A DNA stretch of 64,000 bases, from NCBI GenBank assembly GCA_958451615.1, contig CAUDQR010000002.1:101233-165232 (forward strand), read 5' to 3'. The notes under the pieces are model-generated. The model was given only the letters and a program-made list of their open reading frames with translations. It did no database searches and had not been told where the DNA came from. Source of the stretch: an uncultured Collinsella sp. Its GTDB lineage: Bacteria; Actinomycetota; Coriobacteriia; Coriobacteriales; Coriobacteriaceae. Both the position numbers and the translations under genes were made by a program. Positions 58,375 to 64,000 of the stretch are shown piece after piece (the first letter of the stretch is position 1; each line of letters begins with the position of its first letter).

Positions 58375-59340
58375 CTAGCCCGTGTAGCGCTCGCGGTAGG
58401 TGTTGCGCTTGGGTGCGGAGCCGTGGCTGCCGTGGTGACGCGTGCGGCTGGCGGGCGTGTCTTGGGGCTTGCCGCCGTTGCGCTTGGCGCTCGCCTGCTT
58501 GGGCGGGATGCCGCCGGCCTTGAGGATCTTCACCTCGCGGTCGGTGAGCTCGCGCCACGAGCCCTTGGCCACGCCCTCGAGCTCAAGGCCGGCAAAGTTG
58601 CAGCGATGCAGGCGGATTACCGGATGGTGGATCTTGCTCAGCATGCGCTTGACCTGGTTCTTGCGTCCCTCGCGGATGATGACCTCCACGGCGGTGGTAC
58701 CGGGCTTGACGCCTTGCGGAGCCACGGCCTCTGCCTCGCGCGCGGTGATGACGCGGCAGATTGCCGGCTGGCACAGGCCGTCGTCGAGCTCGATGCCACG
58801 GCGGAGCGGTTCCAAGTCGCGATCGGTCAGGTGGCCGTCCACGAGCGCCTGGTAGGTTTTGTAGACGTGCTTGCTGGGGTGCAGCAGGTCCTGCGACAGG
58901 TCGCCGTCGGTGGTAAAGAGCAAAAGGCCCGTGGTGTCGCGGTCCAGGCGGCCCACCGGAAACAGGCCCGGAAAGCGATCGCGGGGGACCAGGTCGGCCA
59001 CGCAAGGGCGCTCCTGCGGGTCGCTCATGGTGGTGAGGTAGCCGGTCGGCTTGTAGAGCATCAGGTACACGGCGCCCTGGTTGAGCTTGACGGGCATGCC
59101 GTCGACCTCGATATGGTCGCGGTCGATGTCGACCTTGGTGCCCAGCTCGGTCGCGACCTCGCCGTTGACGGTCACGCGGCCGGCGGTCATCAGGTCCTCC
59201 GAGCCACGGCGGCTCGCCACGCCCGCGCGCGCCAAAAAGCGCTGCAGGCGCATGGTGTGCGGATAGACGGGCTGGGCGTCGGTGACGGGTACTGCGTTGG
59301 CCATGGCGCGCGTCTCCCCTACTTCGTTAGTCCTCGTCAT
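58375..59340 (-). CDS. rluB: 23S rRNA pseudouridine synthase, RluB/RsuA family
   Basis: A 321-residue enzyme: S4 domain (MRLQRFLARAGVASRRGSEDLM), catalytic Asp in VGRLDRDTTGLLLFT and the C-terminal EGRKNQVKRML motif. It isomerises a uridine in 23S rRNA. The C-terminal 45 residues are basic and low complexity (Lys, Gly, Ser, His, Arg). GGAGG precedes ATG 59340, which overlaps the end of scpB by 14 bases; this scpA-scpB-rluB order is usual. Confidence 0.92.
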   Translation of the reverse strand: MTRTNEVGETRAMANAVPVTDAQPVYPHTMRLQRFLARAGVASRRGSEDLMTAGRVTVNGEVATELGTKVDIDRDHIEVDGMPVKLNQGAVYLMLYKPTGYLTTMSDPQERPCVADLVPRDRFPGLFPVGRLDRDTTGLLLFTTDGDLSQDLLHPSKHVYKTYQALVDGHLTDRDLEPLRRGIELDDGLCQPAICRVITAREAEAVAPQGVKPGTTAVEVIIREGRKNQVKRMLSKIHHPVIRLHRCNFAGLELEGVAKGSWRELTDREVKILKAGGIPPKQASAKRNGGKPQDTPASRTRHHGSHGSAPKRNTYRERYTG

Positions 59341-60055
59341 GTAAATCCTCCGAGGTCTCGTCGACGACCAGGGTCTCCAAGTCCTCGATTGCCTCAACAT
59401 CGTCAACATCGGTATCGAGCAGTTCGCGCTCTTCGTCCAGGTCCTCGGCCTGCTCCTCGAGCGTGGACTGAATGCTGCGGCCGCTCAGGCGCTCGCGGAT
59501 AAACTGACGCGACTGCTCGTCGGGGGCAAACTGCTCCAGGTCGGGCAGGTCGCGGGTGGAACGCAGACCGAACTTTTCCAAGAATGCGTTGGTCGTGCCG
59601 TAAATGATGGCCTGACCGCGCTGGGGGTCACGACCGAGCTCGCGCACCAGGCCCTTGTCCACGAGCGACGCGATGACGCCGTCGGAATTGACGCCGCGGA
59701 TGCCCTTGACCACCTCGCGCGTCACGGGCTGGTGGTATGCGATGACGGCCAGTGTTTCGAGCGCCGCCTGCGACAGCTTTTGCGTGTCCCAGCTCAGCAC
59801 ATAGGCCTCGACCACGTCGTGGTAGGCGGGATGCGTAAACAGGCGCCAGCCGCCGGCGACCTCGCGCAGCTGAAAGCCACGGTTGGCCTCCTCGTACTCA
59901 ACCTTGAGCTCGGCGAGCAGCGATGCGCACTCGCCGGGGGCGATATCCAGTGCGCCGGCGAGCGCGGGCGCACTCACCGGGTCGCTCGACACCAGCAGCA
60001 GCGCCTCGAGGGCGCCTTTGAGGCTGTTTGCCTCCAGCGTGGAAAGGGTTGACAT
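59327..60055 (-). CDS. scpB: Segregation and condensation protein B
   Basis: A 242-residue ScpB with two winged-helix domains (LKGALEALLLVSSDPVSAPALA; LSQAALETLAVIAYHQPVTREVVKGIRGV) and GRDPQRGQAIIYGTTNAFLEKFGL. It joins ScpA and SMC in the condensin complex. The acidic C-terminal tail of about 60 residues is unusual in length for the family. Confidence 0.95.
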   Translation of the reverse strand: MSTLSTLEANSLKGALEALLLVSSDPVSAPALAGALDIAPGECASLLAELKVEYEEANRGFQLREVAGGWRLFTHPAYHDVVEAYVLSWDTQKLSQAALETLAVIAYHQPVTREVVKGIRGVNSDGVIASLVDKGLVRELGRDPQRGQAIIYGTTNAFLEKFGLRSTRDLPDLEQFAPDEQSRQFIRERLSGRSIQSTLEEQAEDLDEERELLDTDVDDVEAIEDLETLVVDETSEDLHDED

Positions 60056-60066
60056 GGTTGCGGCTC

Positions 60067-60876
60067 CTATTCGGTGAGATCGGGGCCCTCGCCGGGCACG
60101 TATGCCTCGGCGCCCTCGACGCGGTTGATTTGAATGGTTCCAAAGATCTCGTCCTGGCTCAGCGTGAGCGAGCCACGCTTGGCTAGCTCGAGCATTGCTA
60201 GGAAGGTAACGACGAGCTGCTCGGTGGTGGCGTCGCCGTCCAACAGCTCGCGGAAGGTACAGGTTTGGTGCGTCATGGTAAAGCGGTCGACTGAGGCCAC
60301 GGTCAGGTCGAGCGGCACGCGATGCGGTGCCACGTGCTCGGCCTCCAGCAAGAAGGTCTGGCGCTTGCCGTCCAGGTCGGCACAGATAACGGCCAGGCCG
60401 CGCAGGGTGATGCCGGCCAGGTAGTCGGGCATGAGGCCCAAAAACTCAGGGTCGGGTCCGGCAACACGCGGATGCATGCGGCTCTCGGCCTGCATCCGCG
60501 CGCCAAGGGCCGCCGCCGCGCCCTTAAACTGCTTGTAGGCGATCAGGCGCTGGATTAGGACCTCGCGCAGGGCGTCGCCGTCGAGCGCGCTGAGCTCCTC
60601 GAGGTCTTCGTCAATCTCGTCGTCGTCATCAACTTTGCGCGGGGCCTCCTGCGGCACCAACGAGGCGGCCTTGATGTCCAAAAGGGTTGCTGCGACCAGC
60701 AAAAAATCGCTCGCCACGTCCAGGTCCAGCGCCTCAATGCGCTCGGCCTCGGCAAGGTACTGCTCGGCCACCTCGCTGATGGAGATAGCGCCGATATCTA
60801 CTTTTTGGCGGGTTACCAGCTGCAGCAGCAGGTCGAACGGTCCGCTGTAGACCTGCGTCGACACACGATACGACAT
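60067..60876 (-). CDS. scpA: Segregation and condensation protein A
   Basis: A 269-residue kleisin: N-terminal FDLLLQLVTRQKVDIGAISISEVAEQY, the hallmark of ScpA, and a C-terminal winged helix (VVTFLAMLELAKRGSLTLSQDEIFGTI). It bridges SMC heads with ScpB. AAAGGAGG precedes the start. A GC hairpin (GCGCC 60895-60899 / GGCGC 60905-60909) sits just upstream, and the 84-base gap to the protease gene is one of the larger gaps in this array. Confidence 0.94.
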   Translation of the reverse strand: MSYRVSTQVYSGPFDLLLQLVTRQKVDIGAISISEVAEQYLAEAERIEALDLDVASDFLLVAATLLDIKAASLVPQEAPRKVDDDDEIDEDLEELSALDGDALREVLIQRLIAYKQFKGAAAALGARMQAESRMHPRVAGPDPEFLGLMPDYLAGITLRGLAVICADLDGKRQTFLLEAEHVAPHRVPLDLTVASVDRFTMTHQTCTFRELLDGDATTEQLVVTFLAMLELAKRGSLTLSQDEIFGTIQINRVEGAEAYVPGEGPDLTE

Positions 60877-60926
60877 CTTCGACCTCCTTTGACGGCGCCT
60901 TCGCGGCGCGGTTTGGGTGCATGTTA

Positions 60927-60945
60927 CGACCGTTTTGCACGGTCG
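60927..60945 (-). terminator. Weak hairpin between the M50 protease gene and scpA
   Basis: CGACCGT (60927-60933), TTTGC, ACGGTCG (60939-60945) forms a perfect 7-bp stem in the 84-base gap. On the - strand it is not followed by a T run, so it is a partial terminator or processing site at best. Confidence 0.35.
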
Positions 60946-60960
60946 ACCCGTAAGTTTACC

Positions 60961-61644
60961 TTAGATGCCGGCGATTGCGAAGTTGAGCAGCTGCTCAGCA
61001 AGCGGATACACGGTAACGTCGAAATAGCGGCCGATCACGTCGATGCCGGTCCACATGGGCAGCAGATACAGCACGATGATGAGGATGGGCATAGCATATT
61101 GCTGCAGACGGTAATAGTTGTTGAGCGCCTTGCCTTTGAGGAAGGGCACGATGATCGACGAGCCGTCGAGCGGCGGGATTGGGATGAGGTTAAAGAACGC
61201 AAGCGACAGGTTGACCACGATAAAGGTGGCGCCGAAGTTCATGATCTGGGACGCCAGGGCAAAGGACATGCTGGCATAGAGGTTGCCATAGGCTGCGTGC
61301 ATGAGGGCGGCAGCGAGACACGCGAGCGCGATGTTTGATGCGGGGCCGGCTGCGCTCACCAGGACCTCGTCACGCTTGGGGTGCTTGAGGTTGTTGAGGT
61401 ACACGGGCACGGGTTTGGCGAAGGCGAACACCGGGCCGCCGGCGGCAAGCATGAGCAGCGGCAGGATGATGGTGCCAAACGGGTCGATATGGTTAAGCGG
61501 GTTGAGCGACACGCGGCCGCGCGAACGGGCCGTCTTATCGCCGAGTGCCCAGGCCGCGGCGGCGTGCGCGCTCTCGTGGATCACGATTCCCACGATGACG
61601 GCGACGGCGCTGGCGAGCAGGTTCATGATGTAGCTGCTGGACAT
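60961..61644 (-). CDS. Site-2 protease family (M50) membrane metalloprotease
   Basis: A 227-residue membrane protein with the zinc motif HESAH (H23, E24, H27) in the first helix, NPLNHIDPFGTI and the NxxPxPPLDG motif (LIPIPPLDGSSI) in the last third. This short S2P type often lies beside scpA in Gram-positive genomes. Substrates are unknown; membrane anti-sigma factors or signal-peptide remnants are typical for S2P. The gene is nine bases behind the small membrane protein gene. Confidence 0.9.
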   Translation of the reverse strand: MSSSYIMNLLASAVAVIVGIVIHESAHAAAAWALGDKTARSRGRVSLNPLNHIDPFGTIILPLLMLAAGGPVFAFAKPVPVYLNNLKHPKRDEVLVSAAGPASNIALACLAAALMHAAYGNLYASMSFALASQIMNFGATFIVVNLSLAFFNLIPIPPLDGSSIIVPFLKGKALNNYYRLQQYAMPILIIVLYLLPMWTGIDVIGRYFDVTVYPLAEQLLNFAIAGI

Positions 61645-61653
61645 GGCGCTCCC

Positions 61654-61950
61654 CTAGCGAACGCGGCGCGAGGCGCGCGTGAGCAGGTAGTCGATCACAA
61701 ACAGGATGACGGCCACGATGGCGTAATCCAGGCGGAACACGCCGCCAAAGGGCGATGTGATGACGCCGTAGCCGGCGATGGCGCTCGGCAGCGCGCGCGA
61801 AAGCTCAACGACAAAGCCCACGATCTGCAGCTTGGCGGTGAGGCCGCTAAAGCACAGCAGCACGGTCATCGCGCTCATAAAGATGCCGCAGATGCGACAG
61901 GCGATGGCGATGATGCTCATCGCCACGGCAGCGGCCTTACGAGAGTTCAC
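61654..61950 (-). CDS. Small membrane protein of unknown function
   Basis: A 98-residue protein with two or three hydrophobic helices ([42 protein letters not shown]) and no family I recognise. The GTG at 61950, after GAGGAG, overlaps the ABC-F stop by 14 bases; internal ATG at residue 11 is an alternative. Its tight fit between two genes in the array and its hydrophobic pattern support a real gene. Confidence 0.6.
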   Translation of the reverse strand: MNSRKAAAVAMSIIAIACRICGIFMSAMTVLLCFSGLTAKLQIVGFVVELSRALPSAIAGYGVITSPFGGVFRLDYAIVAVILFVIDYLLTRASRRVR

Positions 61951-63970
61951 GCGCGGTCTCCTCTTCGATCTGGGTGGAAAGCTCGAGCCATTCGTCCTCG
62001 AGCTTGGGCAGCTCTTGCTTAAGGCCGTTATATTCCCCCAGCGCGGCGTTGAACTTGTCTTGATCGGCATAAAGCTCTTCGCTTGCCATCAATTCCATAA
62101 GCTCGTCATAGCGGGCACGCTTTTTGTCGAGCTCCGTCTCGATCTTCTTGAGCTGGTTGCGCACGCCCTTGAGCTTTTTATTGAGCGCTGCGCGGGCTTG
62201 GGCCTCGGCGCGCTTTTGCTCCTTGGTCTTTTTGCCCTCGGCGGGTTTGGGGGCAGCTGCGGGGGTGTCGGCCTGGGCGGCGCTGGCTTTGGTGGACTTG
62301 GCCGTGGCCGGCGCACTCTCCCCTGCCGTCTCGGCGGCGGCACGGGCTGCGAGGTCCTCGCGCTTGTAGAGGTAGTAGTCGTAGTCGCCGTCATAGACCG
62401 TGACCTTGCCATCGCGGATGTCGATCACGCGGTTGGCCACGGCGCGCACCAGGTGTTCGTCGTGGCTGATCAGCACGATGGTGCCGGGGAAGTTTTGCAG
62501 GGCGTTCTCGAGCATGTCCACCGAGTCGATGTCTAGGTGGTTGGTGGGCTCGTCCAGGCACAGGAGCGCCTCGGGGGCCACGAGCATCTTGGCCAGGGCC
62601 AGACGCGCTTTTTCGCCGCCGGAGAGGACGCGAACCTGCTTCTCGATGGAATCGTTGTCGCTAAACAGGAAGGCGCCCAGTAGGCTGCGCTGCTGTGGCA
62701 CGGTCCACTTGGGCGTGACGGTGTCGATCTCTTGCAGGACGGTGTTGGACTCGGTCATGCCCTCGAGCGCGTGCTGGGCGTAATAGGCCACGCCCACGTT
62801 GGTGCCCAGGTCGCGGGTGCCGGTGGTGGGCGGCTCCAGTCCCGCGATGATCTTCATGAGCGTGGACTTGCCGGCGCCGTTGGGGCCGACGAGCGCCACG
62901 TGCTCGCCGCGGTAGAGCTTGAGGTCGATATCGCTGTAGATGTGCTTGTCGCCGTAGGACTTGGAGACGCCCTCCAGGCCCACGACCATATCGCCTGAGC
63001 GCGGTGGGTCAGGGAACTTAAAGTCGATGTGCTTGTGGCCCTCGGGTAGGATGACAAGCTCCTTTTTGATCTGCTCGATCTTGCGGATGCGCTCCTGGGC
63101 CTGGGCTGCCTTGGTGGGCTTGTAACGGAACTTGTCGACGAAGACCTGCATATGGGCGATGTCGCGCTCCTGGGCAGCGCGCTTGGCGCGCATCTGCTCC
63201 AGGTTGTCCTCGCGCTGCTTGAGGTAGCTGCTGTAGTTGCCGGTGTAGGTGGTCACGCGGCGGTTCTCGAGCGCGGCGACGTGGTCGACGCAGGCGTCCA
63301 TAAAGGCGCGGTCGTGGCTGACGATGAGGACGGCGCCGTCATAGTTGGCTATAAAGCCGCGCAGCCACTGGACGCTTTCGAGGTCCAGGTGGTTAGTGGG
63401 CTCGTCCAGAAGCAGCAGGTCGGGATGGCGCAGGAAGAGCTTGGCGAGCGCGATGCGCATCTGCCAGCCGCCCGAGAACTCGGAGCACGGGCGCTCAAAG
63501 TCGGTGACCTTAAAGCCCAGGCCGGACAGGATTTTGCGGGCGTTGCTCTCGAGCTCGTAGCCGCCCAGGTGCTCAAAGCGGTCCTGGACCTGGCCGTACT
63601 CGTTGAGGAGTGCGTCGACGTCCTTGCCCTGCTCGGAGAGCTCGGTGATTTGGGCCTGCAGCTCGTTAGCGCGCTCGCCCATGCGGCGGATTTCCTTGGC
63701 GGCGGCCATGACCTCGGCGAGGATGGTGGTGTCCTTTTGTTCCAGATTAGTTTCCTGCTCTAGGTAGCCCACCTGGCAGTCCTTTGCGTACTGGACCTGG
63801 CCGGAGTCAGGACTGTCGATGCCCATGATGATTTTGAGCATGGTGGTTTTGCCGGCGCCGTTGGGGCCCACGAGCGCGAAGCGCTCGCCGGGGTTGATCT
63901 GGAAGGACGCGCCGCTAAAGAGGACGCGTGCGCCGAAGCTTTTTTCGATCTTGTCGACCAGGAGGATCAT
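61937..63970 (-). CDS. ABC-F family ATPase (translation factor type)
   Basis: A 677-residue soluble protein with two ABC domains: Walker A GPNGAGKT and GPNGAGKS, signatures FSGGWQ and LSGGEK, Walker [14 protein letters not shown] and [12 protein letters not shown]. The interdomain linker is the ribosome-binding P-site tip type, and there are no membrane segments. The tail has an Ala/Lys-rich linker and a C-terminal coiled coil, as in Uup/YdiF. Such proteins act on ribosomes, some as antibiotic resistance factors; the subtype cannot be fixed here. First gene of the - strand array visible in this window. Confidence 0.93.
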   Translation of the reverse strand: MILLVDKIEKSFGARVLFSGASFQINPGERFALVGPNGAGKTTMLKIIMGIDSPDSGQVQYAKDCQVGYLEQETNLEQKDTTILAEVMAAAKEIRRMGERANELQAQITELSEQGKDVDALLNEYGQVQDRFEHLGGYELESNARKILSGLGFKVTDFERPCSEFSGGWQMRIALAKLFLRHPDLLLLDEPTNHLDLESVQWLRGFIANYDGAVLIVSHDRAFMDACVDHVAALENRRVTTYTGNYSSYLKQREDNLEQMRAKRAAQERDIAHMQVFVDKFRYKPTKAAQAQERIRKIEQIKKELVILPEGHKHIDFKFPDPPRSGDMVVGLEGVSKSYGDKHIYSDIDLKLYRGEHVALVGPNGAGKSTLMKIIAGLEPPTTGTRDLGTNVGVAYYAQHALEGMTESNTVLQEIDTVTPKWTVPQQRSLLGAFLFSDNDSIEKQVRVLSGGEKARLALAKMLVAPEALLCLDEPTNHLDIDSVDMLENALQNFPGTIVLISHDEHLVRAVANRVIDIRDGKVTVYDGDYDYYLYKREDLAARAAAETAGESAPATAKSTKASAAQADTPAAAPKPAEGKKTKEQKRAEAQARAALNKKLKGVRNQLKKIETELDKKRARYDELMELMASEELYADQDKFNAALGEYNGLKQELPKLEDEWLELSTQIEEETARELS

Positions 63971-64000
63971 GGTGCCGCCTTTGACCTTGTGTGCCTATAT

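Overview
The window is a dense stretch of bacterial chromosome, almost entirely housekeeping genes, with high GC and short intergenic gaps. The gene set fits an actinobacterium of the class Coriobacteriia, most likely Collinsella or a close relative (inference from gene content and remembered synteny; no search was run). The pointers are a GarA/OdhI-like FHA protein next to an FtsR-like MerR regulator, lexA divergent from a LysM membrane protein followed by nrdR, Gram-positive type LexA boxes (CGAAC-N4-GTTCG), both RNase J and RNase Y, and a SpoVS homologue in what is presumably a non-sporulating lineage.

Layout. (1) 1-13075, + strand: hemW (cut by the window edge), two tandem DnaJ paralogues (the first with a membrane C-terminus), mtaB, phoH, ybeY, dgkA, era, recO, then rpsO, pnp and the RNase J gene. 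(2) 13077-20460, +: ftsK, a RodZ-like protein, yajQ, rimO, pgsA and a CinA C-terminal domain protein. (3) 20660-29500, +: SOS-controlled recA with recX, then rny, a GHKL ATPase, a spoVS homologue, miaB, miaA and hflX. (4) 29485-32389: lexA and an acyltransferase on -, divergent from the LysM protein, nrdR and dut on +. (5) 32858-41020: a processive glycosyltransferase (-), trxB and a DUF1836 protein (+), degV (-), then a - strand operon CDP-alcohol transferase / FHA / MerR / apt / NlpC-P60. (6) 41236-46125, +: a very GC-rich block encoding a lantibiotic-immunity-like ABC transporter, a YxeA-like protein and a two-component system; it is the best candidate for transferred DNA. (7) 46734-46810: tRNA-Pro(GGG) on -. 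(8) 46891-63970: eighteen - strand genes in a nearly gapless array (ABC-F, M50 protease, scpAB, rluB, cmk, plsC, ispH, a DUF512 radical SAM protein, der, plsY, gpsA, rpe, cysteine desulfurase, Nif3, zinc-ribbon protein, coaBC).

Themes. RNA turnover is concentrated here: pnp, RNase J, RNase Y, ybeY and phoH. So is tRNA and ribosome modification: mtaB, rimO, miaB, miaA, rluB. Three genes make up a readable SOS circuit: recA and the LysM protein each have a LexA box inside the spacer of a recognisable promoter, and lexA lies beside three boxes.

Most unusual signal. Two intergenic loci (10811-11216 and 32403-32847) each carry a pair of inverted, long, structured palindromes around a central hairpin. 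Within each locus the two copies share a conserved core, while the outer stems differ in sequence yet stay self-complementary. In three of the four full copies a GTAG tetranucleotide abuts the 5' foot of the stem. They look like unusually large REP/BIME-type elements or a structured RNA family. Other points to check are a hairpin enclosing the nrdR start codon, alternating complementary segments in the pnp leader, and a PlsC homologue with HX4E instead of HX4D.
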